Shown in pieces: positions 16,420-27,700 of a stretch of DNA of 64,000 bases; the stretch's first letter is position 1; every line of letters begins with the position of its first letter. This stretch comes from Aliiroseovarius sp. S1123. Lineage in GTDB: Bacteria; Pseudomonadota; Alphaproteobacteria; Rhodobacterales; Rhodobacteraceae. The translations under genes and the position numbers were made by a program. Location of the stretch: the NCBI RefSeq assembly GCF_023015885.1, contig NZ_JALKBE010000001.1, positions 1 to 64,000 of the forward strand. Direction: 5' to 3'. The notes below the pieces were generated by a model that was given only the letters and a program-made list of their open reading frames with translations, made no database searches and was not told where the DNA came from.

Positions 16420-17346
16420 TTAGTGGGTTGCGTGGAATTCACGCCCCAGAGATCCGGGCGCCCCGTGATTGCCGCGCAGCGAAATCACGACCAGCACAAG
16501 GATGGTGATCAGATAGGGGCTCATGGCCAGGATCTCGACCGGGATCGGGACACCGGCGGCCTGAAGGTTCAGCTGCAGGACCGAGATCCCGCCGAAGAGG
16601 TATGCACCCAGAAGCACACGCCACGGACGCCAGCTGGCGAAGACCACGATGGCCAGCGCGATCCAGCCCGCGCCTGCGGTCATGCCCTCAACCCACTGGG
16701 GCACGCGGACAAGGCTGATATAGGCCCCACCCATCCCCGCACAGGCACCGCCAAAGGCAATCGCCATCAATCGCACGCGGATAACTTTGTAGCCAAGCGC
16801 GTGGGCGGCGTTGTGGTTTTCACCGACGCCACGCAGGATCAGGCCCGCCCGGGTGCGTGTCAGTACGTACCATGTCAGTGCGACGATGATCAGGCTGACA
16901 TAGACCATTGGATCGTGGCGGAACATGATCGGGCCCAGCACGGGAATGTCGGACAGTAGCGGGATTTCCCACTTGGCCATCGTGGGGGCTTTGATGCCCT
17001 CGTAAGGCTTGCCGATCAGGGCGGACAGCCCGAGCCCGAACAGGGTCAGGCCCAGACCCGTCGCCACTTGGTTTGATTTCAGATACAGCACGAGCACGCC
17101 GAACAGCATCGACAGCGCGGCGCCCGCGACAGCCGCGGCGACAAAGCCGATCGACGGCGCGCCGGTGGTCACACCAATCGCAAAGCCAACCACCGCGCCG
17201 GTGATCATCATGCCTTCTACGCCCAGATTCAGCACGCCCGATTTCTCGACCACGGCTTCGCCGATTGCTGCCAGAAGGATGGGGGTGGCCGCCACCATGA
17301 GCGAGGCCAGAAGCAGAAGCGGGTTGATTTGTCCAAGATCCATCAT
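16420..17346 (-). CDS. ABC transporter permease, nucleoside/purine type (second subunit)
   Basis: A 308-residue membrane protein of the branched-chain-type permease family (NupQ/YufQ-like), with 8 or more hydrophobic helices. Typical motifs are AAIGEAVVEKSGVLNLGVEGMM near the N-terminus and the coupling region around NHNAAHALGYKVIRVRL. It forms the import channel with the adjacent permease. The ATG at 17346 overlaps the stop of the upstream permease (ATGA) and is followed by a second ATG at 17343. AGGAG precedes it. Confidence 0.9.
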   Translation of the reverse strand: MMDLGQINPLLLLASLMVAATPILLAAIGEAVVEKSGVLNLGVEGMMITGAVVGFAIGVTTGAPSIGFVAAAVAGAALSMLFGVLVLYLKSNQVATGLGLTLFGLGLSALIGKPYEGIKAPTMAKWEIPLLSDIPVLGPIMFRHDPMVYVSLIIVALTWYVLTRTRAGLILRGVGENHNAAHALGYKVIRVRLMAIAFGGACAGMGGAYISLVRVPQWVEGMTAGAGWIALAIVVFASWRPWRVLLGAYLFGGISVLQLNLQAAGVPIPVEILAMSPYLITILVLVVISLRGNHGAPGSLGREFHATH

Positions 17347-18443
17347 TTCGCTCCTTCTTGCGCAGCTACCGGCGTTTTCCACCGCACGCGGTAATGAGAC
17401 AGCATGTCCATCGCCAGTAGGAAGAACATCAGCATCCCTTGGAACATCTGGATTGCGGCACCCGGCAGACCCAGCATCAATTGTGCCAGTTCTCCGCCAA
17501 TATAGGTCAGGGCCATCAAGAGCCCCGCCAGCAGAATTCCGATCGGGTGCAGGCGACCAAGGAAGGCCACGATGATCGCGGTGAAGCCATAGCCCGCGTT
17601 AAAGTCGATCGAGACCTGACCCGAGGGGCCCGAGACCTCGAACAATCCCGCAAGCCCCGCCAGCGCGCCCGAGGTGCCAAGGCAGAACAGGATCAGCCGC
17701 GTTGGGTTCACACCCGCAAATTTCGCGGCGCGCGGTGCCTCGCCCGTTAGGCGGACCTGAAAGCCCAGCATGTGACGGGTCAGCAGGATATAGGCCAGAA
17801 TGACGGCGATGAAGGCCGCGGCCACGCCCCAATGCATGCCCGTACCTGCGATGAGGTCGGTGTTATGGGCGGCCGGGAAGTCGCGGAAGTTACGCGAACC
17901 GGGGAAGCCCATGCCGTCGGGATTTTTCAAAAGCCCCTGACTGACCGAGGCCAGAATGTTCTCGGCGACATAGACCAGCATCAGGCTGACCAGAATTTCG
18001 TTGGTCCCAAATTTCACCTTCAAGACGCCGGGGATCATCGCCCATGCCCAGCCCCCAATCGCACCCGCCAGCACCATCGCCGGGAAGATCAGCATGCTTT
18101 CAGAGGGATAAAAGGCCAGACCGACAGCGGCACCACAAACGGCACCCATGATGTACTGCCCCTCGGCCCCGATGTTCCAGATCCCCGCACGAAAGCCCAA
18201 GGACAGGCCGATGGCGATCAGGATCAGAGGACCGGCTTTCACCATCAACTGAGGGCGCGAATAGGGTCCGAATGTCTCGTGAAACAGCGGGTCCCAAAAG
18301 ATCGTGCGAATAGCCTCAAGCGGATCTTTTCCCAGCATCCAGAACAGGATACCGCCCGCGATCATGGTGGCGATCACGGCCAGAACCGGCGTGAGAGCAC
18401 CCCAGAACTTGGACGGCTGGGGTCGTTTTTCCAAACGGATCAT
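17343..18443 (-). CDS. ABC transporter permease, nucleoside/purine type (first subunit)
   Basis: A 366-residue inner-membrane permease (NupP/YufP-like). The N-terminal helix follows a basic cytoplasmic tail (MIRLEKRPQP). GFRAGIWNIGAEGQ corresponds to the conserved N-G-E-G segment of this family, and EAPRAAKFAGVNPTRLI to the coupling loop. It overlaps the ATPase gene by 4 bp at its start and the second permease by 4 bp at its end, so all are translationally coupled. Confidence 0.9.
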   Translation of the reverse strand: MIRLEKRPQPSKFWGALTPVLAVIATMIAGGILFWMLGKDPLEAIRTIFWDPLFHETFGPYSRPQLMVKAGPLILIAIGLSLGFRAGIWNIGAEGQYIMGAVCGAAVGLAFYPSESMLIFPAMVLAGAIGGWAWAMIPGVLKVKFGTNEILVSLMLVYVAENILASVSQGLLKNPDGMGFPGSRNFRDFPAAHNTDLIAGTGMHWGVAAAFIAVILAYILLTRHMLGFQVRLTGEAPRAAKFAGVNPTRLILFCLGTSGALAGLAGLFEVSGPSGQVSIDFNAGYGFTAIIVAFLGRLHPIGILLAGLLMALTYIGGELAQLMLGLPGAAIQMFQGMLMFFLLAMDMLSHYRVRWKTPVAAQEGAK

Positions 18444-19972
18444 GCGGCCACCTCGTCACTTTCTGCGCCACCCATCATCAGGCCAATCTCTTCAACACTC
18501 AGCCCTTGCGTTGACACCGGACGGGCCAAGCGGCCTTCGTTCAGCGCCGTGAAGCGGTCCGAAATTTCCATCAACTCGTCCAAATCCTGAGAGATCACGA
18601 TGACTGCCGCGCCCTTGTGGGCCAGATCCAGTAGCGATTGCCGGATAGACGCGGCTGCTGCGGCATCCACGCCCCATGTGGGCTGGTTCACCACCAAGAC
18701 GTCGGGGTTTTGTAACACCTCGCGGCCAATGACGAATTTCTGCAGATTGCCGCCCGACAGCGATCCGGCGGCGTTGTCCGGGCCGGGGGTGCGCACGTCG
18801 AACGCCTCGATGATGCGGCGGGCGAATTTCTCGGTCTTGTTCCAGCGCAGGAACCCGCGATCTACCAGCTTTTCGCGTACTGATCCGGTCAGCAGGGCGT
18901 TTTCTGTCAGGCTCATCTCGGGGGCTGCCGAGTGGCCCAGACGTTCTTCTGGCGCGGTGAGCAATCCACGGGCGCGCCGAGCACTGGGGGACAGTATGTT
19001 GATCTCATCCCCGGCCAAGGTGATCGAGCCTTCGCGCGCCCGCGCCTCGCCCGATATGACCGCCAACAATTCGTCCTGCCCGTTGCCCGCAACGCCACCG
19101 ATGCCCAAGACTTCGCCCTTGCGTACTTCAAGCGAGACGTTCCGCAGATCGGTCCCAAATTCACTGGGCGATGGCATCGAGACGCCTGATAGCGATAATG
19201 CCACCTCGCCGGGCTCGGCCGGATCGCGCGACGGCACATGCAGCGTGTCGCCGACCATCAGTTCGGCCAGCTCCCGCGCGGATTTCTCACGCGGGTCGCA
19301 AGTGTCGACCACAACGCCAAGTCGCAGGATCGTCGCGTGTTCACACAGCGCACGAATTTCTTCCAGCTTGTGCGAGATATACAGGATCGAGGTCCCCTCG
19401 GAGGTCAGTTTCCGAAGGGTTTTGAACAGGATCTCAACCTCTTGCGGGGTCAGAACGCTGGTCGGTTCGTCCATGATCAAAAGCTTCGGGTTCTGAAGCA
19501 GGCAGCGAATGATCTCGACCCGTTGGCGTTCGCCTGCGGACAGGTCGCCAACGATCCGGTCAGGGTCCAAGGGCAGGCCGTACGCTTGGCTGACTTCGCG
19601 AATGCGGCCGGCCAGTTCGCGGGTGTTGGGCGGGTTGTCCATGCCAAGTGCGATGTTTTCGGCCACTGACAGCGCGTCAAACAGGCTGAAATGCTGGAAC
19701 ACCATCGCAACACCGGCAGCGCGGGCTGCAGCGGGGTTCACGGGAGTGAAATCTGTACCGTTCAGGGTCATCTGACCCGCGTCTGGTTTCACCAGCCCGT
19801 AGATCATCTTTACCAGCGTGGATTTCCCTGCGCCGTTCTCTCCCAAAAGGGCGTGTACTTCGCCGGGTAGCAGCGAAAACGAAACCTGATCATTGGCCAC
19901 AACGCCGGGATAGGCTTTCGTCAGCCCCTCCAGTGTCATCAGCGCATCACCTTGACGCATGTCCCCTGTCAC
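18440..19972 (-). CDS. ABC transporter ATP-binding protein with two ATPase domains (nucleoside/purine type)
   Basis: A 510-residue duplicated ABC ATPase of the RbsA/NupO type. The first domain has Walker A GENGAGKS, signature LSAGERQR and Walker B LLIMDEPTSVL. The second has a degenerate Walker A region (GGVAGNGQDELL), LSGGNLQK and VLVVNQPTWGVD, as usual for the family. It energises the adjacent permease pair. The GTG at 19972 overlaps the xdhC stop (GTGA); in-frame ATGs at 19960 and 19939 are alternatives, the latter giving a compact family-like start (MTLEGLTKAYPG). Confidence 0.9.
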   Translation of the reverse strand: MTGDMRQGDALMTLEGLTKAYPGVVANDQVSFSLLPGEVHALLGENGAGKSTLVKMIYGLVKPDAGQMTLNGTDFTPVNPAAARAAGVAMVFQHFSLFDALSVAENIALGMDNPPNTRELAGRIREVSQAYGLPLDPDRIVGDLSAGERQRVEIIRCLLQNPKLLIMDEPTSVLTPQEVEILFKTLRKLTSEGTSILYISHKLEEIRALCEHATILRLGVVVDTCDPREKSARELAELMVGDTLHVPSRDPAEPGEVALSLSGVSMPSPSEFGTDLRNVSLEVRKGEVLGIGGVAGNGQDELLAVISGEARAREGSITLAGDEINILSPSARRARGLLTAPEERLGHSAAPEMSLTENALLTGSVREKLVDRGFLRWNKTEKFARRIIEAFDVRTPGPDNAAGSLSGGNLQKFVIGREVLQNPDVLVVNQPTWGVDAAAAASIRQSLLDLAHKGAAVIVISQDLDELMEISDRFTALNEGRLARPVSTQGLSVEEIGLMMGGAESDEVAA

Positions 19973-20925
19973 TTGGTTAACACTCCCCTGTCGAGATTAT
20001 TGTTATATGCGACGCTCTTAAGTAGCGCGGTCCCAACCCCCAGAGCAATGGCCTGCGGGTGTTTTCCCAGGCTGGGATCACCAATTGGGCAGTTGATTTG
20101 ATCAATTTCTGAGCAGCCATGCCCCAAAGCGGTCAGTCGTGTTCTGAAACGCGCCCATTTAGTGGCCGAGCCGATCAGTCCGGCGCTGGCAAACCTATGC
20201 GAAAGAATCGCGTGACAGATCTCAAGGTCCATCACGTGGCTGAAGGTCAGCACAAGGTGATGGGCGTCAGCAGGCGCCAGCGCAACGGCTTTGGCCGGAT
20301 CGGGCGCGGGCAGGCAAGTGACGCCGTCGGGCACTTGGTCCGGAAAGCGCGTCAGGTCCACATCGACCCACGTGATCGCCAGATCCGGGAGCGGCGCGAG
20401 AGTTTGGACCAGCGCACGTCCCACATGGCCTGCGCCATAAATCCAGATCGGGGTCTGCGGGCGAGCGACAGGTTCGATCATCCAGCCTTGCGTGAGCGTG
20501 GGTTCGGGGGTCACGCCCTGATTGCGGGCCTTTGCAATGATGCGGCTAGCGGCGAGAGGCGCATCCACTTCCCCCGTGGCTGAACGCGCGTGAATGGGGG
20601 CGCCTGACAGATGTTCAACATCCTCGGCGCGGTAGATCTCGGTCAGAAGCGTTACGGCGCCACCGCAGCATTGTCCCAATGCCGGGCCAAGAGGCAGGCG
20701 GACCATGCGAGTCGTCTGTCCCTGCTGAAGCTGCGTGCGTCCGTCACACGCGGCGCGATATTCCAGTTCTCCGCCGCCGATTGTGCCGGATTGCCCGTCC
20801 GCCCAAACCAGCATCGCCGCCCCAACCTCGCGTGGGGTTGAACCGGCGGTATCAGCCACCACCACGCGGGCCACAGGGCCATGCGCTTGAATGGTGCGGT
20901 CCAGTTCGGGCAGATCAATCGCCAT
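19969..20925 (-). CDS. xdhC: Xanthine dehydrogenase accessory protein XdhC
   Basis: A 318-residue XdhC/CoxI-family protein that binds molybdenum cofactor, promotes its sulfuration and inserts it into XdhB. Visible features are GSTPREVGAAMLV and TIGGGELEYRA at the N-terminus and the Rossmann-like GAGHVGRAL in the C-terminal half. It overlaps xdhB by 11 bp and the transporter ATPase by 4 bp, placing cofactor insertion and transport in one transcript. The length is normal. Confidence 0.92.
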   Translation of the reverse strand: MAIDLPELDRTIQAHGPVARVVVADTAGSTPREVGAAMLVWADGQSGTIGGGELEYRAACDGRTQLQQGQTTRMVRLPLGPALGQCCGGAVTLLTEIYRAEDVEHLSGAPIHARSATGEVDAPLAASRIIAKARNQGVTPEPTLTQGWMIEPVARPQTPIWIYGAGHVGRALVQTLAPLPDLAITWVDVDLTRFPDQVPDGVTCLPAPDPAKAVALAPADAHHLVLTFSHVMDLEICHAILSHRFASAGLIGSATKWARFRTRLTALGHGCSEIDQINCPIGDPSLGKHPQAIALGVGTALLKSVAYNNNLDRGVLTK

Positions 20926-23191
20926 CGCGGACCCTTTCCACGGCGGACAGAACCTCTTCCGCTGTTGCGGGCGCGTTCATGTCGTGGAACCCGTCGCCGC
21001 AGGCCGCGACGGCATCCGCCAGCGCCAGCCACGCGGAAATCCCCAGCATAAAGGGCGGCTCGCCCACAGCCTTGGACCGGAAAATCGTGTCTTCATGGTT
21101 GGGCTGGTCCCATAGGTCGACGTTGAACACGCGCGGCCGGTCGGAACAGGCCGGGATCTTGTAGGTCGACGGCGCATGGGTGCGCAGAACGCCTTTGTCG
21201 TCCCAGACCAGTTCTTCGGTCGTCAGCCAGCCGACGCCCTGCACGTAGCCGCCCTCGACCTGCCCGATGTCCAACGCGGGGTTCAGGCTGGTGCCCGCGT
21301 CGTGCAGAACATCGGCCCGCAACACGCGGTTTTCGCCGGTCAGCGTGTCGATCACGACCTCGGTCAGGGCCACGCCATGCGCGAAATAGAAGAAAGGCCG
21401 CCCTTGTCCCTTAACCCGATCCCACGTGATCTCGGGTGTTTTATAGAACCCGGTGGCCGACAGGCTGACCCGTGCCTCATAGGACATCTGCGCAGCCTCT
21501 TGGAACGAGACGCTCTGCGCCGGGCCATGCACTTGCCCAACCGCAAAGGTGATCTCGGCAGGCGTGCATTGCCAGATCTGCGCCAGATGCTCGGCCATGC
21601 GCGTGCGGATCGTCAGGCAGGCCTTTTGCACTGCCATACCGTTCAAATCCGACCCGGAGGATGCTGCCGTGGCCGAGGTATTGGGCACTTTCGCTGTGTC
21701 CGTCGCGGTGATTTTCACCAGCTCCATCGGCACGCCAAAGCTGCGCGCGGCCACTTGGGCCACCTTCTGGAACAGGCCTTGCCCCATCTCGGTCCCGCCG
21801 TGGTTCATCTGGATCGAGCCGTCCTGATATACATGCACCAGCGCACCCGCTTGGTTCAGGTGGGTCAGCGTAAAGCTGATCCCGAACTTCACCGGCGAGA
21901 AGGCCAAGCCTTTCTTCAGCAACGGGTTTTCTGCGTTGAAGGCCGCAATGTCTTTGCGCCTCTGAGCATACTCCGCACGTTCCAACAGCGCATCCGTCAT
22001 GGCGGGGATATGGAAGCCTTGGATCTCTTGCCCGTAATGGGTGGTCTGTCCGTCGCGGTAATAATTCACCCGCCGCACGTCCATCGGGTCCAGCCCGCGG
22101 GCGCGGGCGATGTGGTCCATGATCCGCTCGATCCCGAACACGCCCTGCGGCCCGCCAAACCCCCGAAACGCGGTGGCAGAGGCCGTGTGGGTTTTCAGCC
22201 GGTGGCTTTCAATCCGCACATCCGGCAGGAAATAGGCATTGTCTGCGTGCAACATGGCGCGATCCGCGACGGGTAGCGACAGATCCTGTGCCCAGCCGCA
22301 GCGTGCCAGCTGGGTGACGTCCAGCGCGATCAGCCGTCCGGCATCATCCACGCCTGCACGGTAGGTGATGCGGAAGTCGTGCCGCTTGCCGGTGATGACC
22401 ATGTCGTCGTCCCGGTCATAGCGCATCTTGCAGGGCCGCCCGGTTTGGCGCGCGGCAATCGCACAGGCCACGGCGAGTGCGTTGCCTTGGCTCTCCTTGC
22501 CACCAAATCCCCCCCCCATCCGGCGTGTCTCGACCCGCACGGCGTGCATGGGAACGCCGATCGCGTGCGCCACCTTGTGCTGGATTTCCGTGGGGTGTTG
22601 GGTCGAGCTGTGGACCAGCATGTCGCCGTCATCCTGCGGGATCGCCAGCGCGGCTTGGCCTTCCAGATAGAAGTGCTCTTGTCCGCCCATCTCAAAGCTA
22701 CCTTCGATGATGTGGGGGGCGGAGTTCATCACCGTGGTCGCGTCGCCGCGGGACCATACAACGGGACCTTTTTCGAACCGGCTGTCGGCGGCCAGCGCGT
22801 CGTCAATTGTCAGGATGGCCGGGCGCGGGGCGATGGTGATCTGCCCCAACCGCGCCGCCTTGCGTGCGGCCAGATGGCTGGTGGCGACGACCAGAAAGAT
22901 CGGTTGGCCGTGATAGAACACCTCGCCTTGCGCCAGCAATGGTTCGTCATGGATGGACGGAGAAACGTCATTCTCAAACGACAGATCCGCGGCGGTCAGA
23001 ACCGCGACGACGCCGTCGGCTTCGCGCACTTTCGTCAGGTCTGCATGGGTGATGACCCCGCGCGCCACGGCGCTTAGCCCGAATGCCAGATGCAGGCAGT
23101 TCGCAGGCATCGGGATATCATCCACATAGCGCGCGGCGCCTGTCACATGCAGGGCGGCGGCGTCATGGGGCAGGGGGGCTCCGGCGCTCAT
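20915..23191 (-). CDS. xdhB: Xanthine dehydrogenase molybdopterin-binding subunit XdhB
   Basis: A 758-residue large subunit that oxidises hypoxanthine to xanthine and uric acid. Family motifs are GAARYVDDIP at the N-terminus, RRMGGGFGGKE for the Moco region, TAFRGFGGPQG with the substrate-binding Arg, and GEPPFMLG with the catalytic Glu (about E711). Length and motifs match the Rhodobacter capsulatus XdhB type. It overlaps xdhA by 4 bp upstream and xdhC by 11 bp downstream. It acts in the cytoplasm as an (XdhAB)2 heterotetramer. Confidence 0.95.
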   Translation of the reverse strand: MSAGAPLPHDAAALHVTGAARYVDDIPMPANCLHLAFGLSAVARGVITHADLTKVREADGVVAVLTAADLSFENDVSPSIHDEPLLAQGEVFYHGQPIFLVVATSHLAARKAARLGQITIAPRPAILTIDDALAADSRFEKGPVVWSRGDATTVMNSAPHIIEGSFEMGGQEHFYLEGQAALAIPQDDGDMLVHSSTQHPTEIQHKVAHAIGVPMHAVRVETRRMGGGFGGKESQGNALAVACAIAARQTGRPCKMRYDRDDDMVITGKRHDFRITYRAGVDDAGRLIALDVTQLARCGWAQDLSLPVADRAMLHADNAYFLPDVRIESHRLKTHTASATAFRGFGGPQGVFGIERIMDHIARARGLDPMDVRRVNYYRDGQTTHYGQEIQGFHIPAMTDALLERAEYAQRRKDIAAFNAENPLLKKGLAFSPVKFGISFTLTHLNQAGALVHVYQDGSIQMNHGGTEMGQGLFQKVAQVAARSFGVPMELVKITATDTAKVPNTSATAASSGSDLNGMAVQKACLTIRTRMAEHLAQIWQCTPAEITFAVGQVHGPAQSVSFQEAAQMSYEARVSLSATGFYKTPEITWDRVKGQGRPFFYFAHGVALTEVVIDTLTGENRVLRADVLHDAGTSLNPALDIGQVEGGYVQGVGWLTTEELVWDDKGVLRTHAPSTYKIPACSDRPRVFNVDLWDQPNHEDTIFRSKAVGEPPFMLGISAWLALADAVAACGDGFHDMNAPATAEEVLSAVERVRDGD

Positions 23192-24549
23192 GACGTCACC
23201 TCCAGCACCGATGTCTTGGCACCTGTTCCCTCATGGTAACAGCGGATCAGCATGTTCTGGCACGTGCGCAACCGATAATCGGCAGAGGCGCGCATGTCGG
23301 TCATGGGCGTATAGTCCTTGGCAAAAGACTGCGCGGCGACCTCAACGGTCGCCAGTTCCCACGGTTGCCCGATCAGAGCGTCTTCAACATGGCGCGCGCG
23401 CTTCGGCGTGCCGGCCATGCCACCAAAGGCGATCCGTGCCGAGATGACTTTGCCATCCTCAACCGCAATGTTGAATGCGCCTAGCACGGCTGAAATGTCC
23501 TGATCGAACCGTTTCGACAGCTTGTAGACCCGCAGATGGTCCGGCCCGCGCGGGACCGAGATCGCCTCGACAAACTCGCCCGGTTGGCGGTCTTGTTTGC
23601 CGTAGTCGATGAAGAAGTCTTCCAGCGCGACCTGCCGCCGGACGGCGCCACGCCGTAGATGTAGCACCGCGTCCAGAGCAATCAGCGGCGGTGGCCCGTC
23701 CCCGATGGGCGAGCCGTTGGCAATGTTGCCGCCAATCGTCGCCACATTCCTAACTTGAGTTGACGCGAACCGGCGCAACATTTCAGCGAGATGCGGATGG
23801 TGGTCGAGCATCAGATGACGCAACGCCTCGATGCTGACGCCCGCGCCGATATGGATATGGGTGTCGGTGATGTCGACCTGCTTCAGGTCCGCGACGCCAT
23901 TCAGGAAGATCGCTGGACGAATGTCGCGTAAGGCTTTGGTCGACCAAAGGCCCACATCGGTGGCCCCGGCCACCAGCGTGGCGTGGGGATGCTCCATCAG
24001 AGCCAGCGCCAAGGTGTCCGCCGTCTTGGGGCGCATCGGGGTGTCGTCGGTGTCAGGCAGGGCAGGAGCCGCAGCGAACCCTTCAGGCACGGGTGCCTCG
24101 GCGGCACGTTCAGCCGCGCGCACAATGGGCGCGTAGCCCGTGCAACGGCACAGGTTCCCGGCCAGCACATCATCATGCGCCCGGTCCCCGTTCAGATGCG
24201 CCGTGGCCAAGGACACGGCGATTCCCGGTGTGCAGAACCCGCATTGCGACCCGTGTTCTTCAACCAATGCCTCTTGCACGGGATGCAGGGCATCGCCGTC
24301 CGCCAAGGCCTCGACCGTGGTCAGGGATTTTCCGTCCAACTGCCCCAGAAACAGGATGCAGGCATTTACCGCTCGCGTCCCATCGGTATCGCGCAGCATA
24401 ACCGTACAGGCCCCGCAATCGCCTTCGTTGCAGCCTTCTTTCGTACCTGTCAGACCACGCGTGTCGCGTAGCCAATTCAGCGTGGATTGCGTGGGGTCAA
24501 CATCGCGCAGGGTCACGCTCTCTCCGTTCAGAAGAAAGGTGATGTTCAT
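23188..24549 (-). CDS. xdhA: Xanthine dehydrogenase FAD/iron-sulfur subunit XdhA
   Basis: A 453-residue small subunit carrying two [2Fe-2S] clusters and FAD. Cluster ligands are C40, C45 and C48 (with C64), and C103, C106, C134 and C136 (CGFCTPG and CRCTGY). The FAD domain follows, with LVAGATDVGLW and TIGGNIANGSPIGDGPP. It passes electrons from the molybdenum site to NAD+. It is the first gene of the eight-gene purine operon; the promoter should lie in the 197-bp gap to dnaE (24550-24746), where no regulator motif was recognised. Confidence 0.95.
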   Translation of the reverse strand: MNITFLLNGESVTLRDVDPTQSTLNWLRDTRGLTGTKEGCNEGDCGACTVMLRDTDGTRAVNACILFLGQLDGKSLTTVEALADGDALHPVQEALVEEHGSQCGFCTPGIAVSLATAHLNGDRAHDDVLAGNLCRCTGYAPIVRAAERAAEAPVPEGFAAAPALPDTDDTPMRPKTADTLALALMEHPHATLVAGATDVGLWSTKALRDIRPAIFLNGVADLKQVDITDTHIHIGAGVSIEALRHLMLDHHPHLAEMLRRFASTQVRNVATIGGNIANGSPIGDGPPPLIALDAVLHLRRGAVRRQVALEDFFIDYGKQDRQPGEFVEAISVPRGPDHLRVYKLSKRFDQDISAVLGAFNIAVEDGKVISARIAFGGMAGTPKRARHVEDALIGQPWELATVEVAAQSFAKDYTPMTDMRASADYRLRTCQNMLIRCYHEGTGAKTSVLEVTS

Positions 24550-24746
24550 TTTTAAGTCCTGCCGCCTTACCCTGTTGGTGGCCCCGGTATTCGCGTCCTC
24601 GATGCGGCGTAGAAAACGCGCGGGTGTATGTTTTTATGCCTACAGGAAAGCCGGGAAAGAGTGATCGGTCAAGCCCCGTGGTAAAATCTTGTCGACGGGT
24701 GCCTGGTGCCCTTTCGTATGATCGGGCGCTGGTTTAACCTGCCCGG

Positions 24747-27700
24747 ATGAGCAGCCAACCCCGATTCATCCACCTTCGCACCCACACCCAGTATTCACTT
24801 CTGGAAGGGGCGGTTCCGGTCAAGAAATTGCCCGGTCTGTGCGCGGCCCATGATATGCCCGCCGTCGCCATGACGGACACCAATAACATGTTTGCCGCAT
24901 TGGAGTTTTCGGTGACGGCTGCAGGTGAAGGCGTGCAGCCGATCATCGGCTGTCAGGTGGATGTCTGCTTTGATCCAGCCGCGCCGGGTGAGGCGCCGAA
25001 AGCCCCCGCTGCAGTGGTTCTTTTGGCCCAGACGGAAGAGGGCTATGAGGGTCTGATGCGTCTGAACACGTGCCTCTACGTGGACAAGAGCGGCGCGCTG
25101 CCACAGGTCACGTTGGAGGATCTGGAGGCCAATGCAGCAGGCGTGATTTGCCTGACAGGCGGGGCGGAAGGTCCGGTCGGGAAGCTTCTTCAGAACGGCC
25201 AGCGTGACAAGGCCGAATCTCTGATTCGCCGCTTGCACAGCACCTATGGGGACCGCCTGTATATCGAGCTTCAGCGCCATCCGGGCGAGGGTGGGCAGCC
25301 CACAGAACCCGAGCGTTTGACGGAACGTGGCTTTGTCGAAATGGCCTATGCGATGGGCATTCCGCTGGTCGCGACCAATGACGTCTATTTCCCGGCCCAG
25401 AAGCTTTATGAGGCCCATGATGCGCTGATCTGCATCAAAGAAGGCGCCTATGTCGACCAGCAGGACGGCCGCCGTCGCCTGACCCCTCAGCACTATTTCA
25501 AGTCGCCCGAAGAAATGATCACGCTGTTTGCCGATCTGCCCGAGGCGATCGAGAACACAGTGGAAATCGCCAAGCGCTGCGCCTTCATGGCCTATCGTCG
25601 CGACCCGATCTTGCCGAAATTCGCCGATGACGAGGTCGTTGAACTGCGTCGTCAGGCAAACGAGGGCCTGCAAGCACGTCTGGCCGTGATTCCCCATGCG
25701 GTCAGCGTCGAAGAGTACCAGAAACGTCTTGATTTTGAGCTCGATATCATCGAGGGCATGGGCTTCCCCGGCTACTTTCTGATCGTTGCGGACTTTATCA
25801 AGTGGGGTAAGGATCAGGGCATCCCGGTTGGGCCGGGCCGTGGCTCGGGTGCGGGCAGTCTGGTGGCCTATGCGCTGACCATCACCGACCTTGATCCCCT
25901 GCGCTATTCACTGCTGTTCGAACGCTTCCTGAATCCCGAACGTGTCTCGATGCCGGACTTCGACATCGACTTCTGCATGGATCGGCGCGAGGAAGTCATT
26001 CGCTACGTTCAGGAAAAGTACGGCCGCGATAAGGTAGGGCAGATCATCACCTTCGGTGCGCTTCTGTCGAAAGCCGCCGTGCGTGACGTGGGCCGGGTGC
26101 TGCAGATGCCCTATGGGCAGGTGGATCGCCTGTCGAAGATGATCCCGGTCGAGGGCGTGAAGCCCGTTTCAATCGAGAAAGCCTTGGCCGATGAACCACG
26201 TCTGCGCGAAGAAGCCCGCGCGGAAGAGGTCGTGGACCGCCTTCTGACCTATGGCCAACAGATCGAAGGTCTGCTGCGGAACGCCTCGACTCACGCGGCG
26301 GGCGTTGTGATTGGCGACCGGCCACTGGACGCGCTTGTGCCGCTTTACCAAGATCCGCGTTCCGACATGCCCGCAACCCAGTTCAACATGAAATGGGTGG
26401 AACAGGCCGGGCTGGTGAAGTTCGACTTTCTGGGTCTGAAAACCTTGACCGTCATTCAGAACGCCGTGGACCTGATCCGGGGGCAGGGGCGTGATCTGCA
26501 TGTTGGGCCGGGGGGCAACACGCTTTATGATCCGCCCGAGGGCGCGACCAACGAAATCAACGCTATCCCGCTGGATGACGAAGCCACCTATAAACTCTAC
26601 GCCGCTGCGAAAACGGTCGCTGTGTTCCAGGTGGAAAGTACGGGCATGATGGACGCGCTGCGGCGCATGAAACCCACCTGTATCGAGGATATCGTGGCGC
26701 TGGTGGCGCTGTACCGTCCCGGCCCGATGGAGAACATCCCGACCTATTGCGAGGTCAAAAACGGCCTGAAAGAGATCGAGTCCGTTCACCCCTTGATCGA
26801 CCATATTCTTGAGGAAACTCAGGGTATTATCGTTTATCAGGAACAGGTTATGCAGATCGCTCAGGTCATGGCGGGCTATTCGCTTGGCGGCGCGGATTTG
26901 CTGCGCCGTGCGATGGGTAAGAAAATCAAAGAGGCGATGGACGCCGAACGTCCGAAGTTCGAAAAGGGTGCTGCGGAAAATGGTGTGCCCGCCAAGAAAG
27001 CCTCGGAAGTCTTCGACCTTCTGGAAAAATTCGCCAACTACGGCTTCAACAAATCCCACGCAGCCGCCTATGCCGTGGTCAGCTATCAAACCGCATGGCT
27101 GAAAGCGAACCACCCGGTCGAGTTCATGGCCGGCGTGATGAACTGCGATATCCACCTGACCGACAAGCTGTCTGTCTACGCCAATGAAATCCGTCGTGGC
27201 ATGGATATCGAGATCGTGCCCCCCTGCGTGAACCGCTCGCTGGAAACGTTCAGCGTGAAGGACGGCAAGGTGGTCTACGGTCTGGGCGCGCTGAAAAACG
27301 TCGGTGTCGAGGCGATGAAGCTGGTGGTCGAGGGGCGCAAAGTGGACGGCGTCGACAAGCCCTTCGCCACGCTGTTTGACGTTGCCCGCCGCGTTGATCT
27401 GAAGCGCGTCGGCAAACGCCCAATGGAGATGCTGGCCCGTGCGGGTGCCTTCGATCAGCTGGATAAGAACCGCCGCCGTATCTTCGACAGCCTCGACGGG
27501 CTGGTCAGCTACTCGGCGGCGATCCACGAACAACGCGCCTCGAACCAAGTGTCTCTCTTCGGCGAGGCAGGCGACGATCTGCCCGAACCGCGCCTGTCGC
27601 CCTCGGGGGACTGGTTGCCCAGCGAACGTCTGGCTGAAGAGCAGAAAGCGATTGGGTTTTACCTATCCGGCCACCCGTTGGACGACTATATGGCCGCGTT

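Noticed and set aside
26169-27548. Long open frame (459 codons) on the minus strand inside dnaE.
   Set aside because: Antisense shadow of a high-G+C gene; its residues show no family features and dnaE is continuous here.
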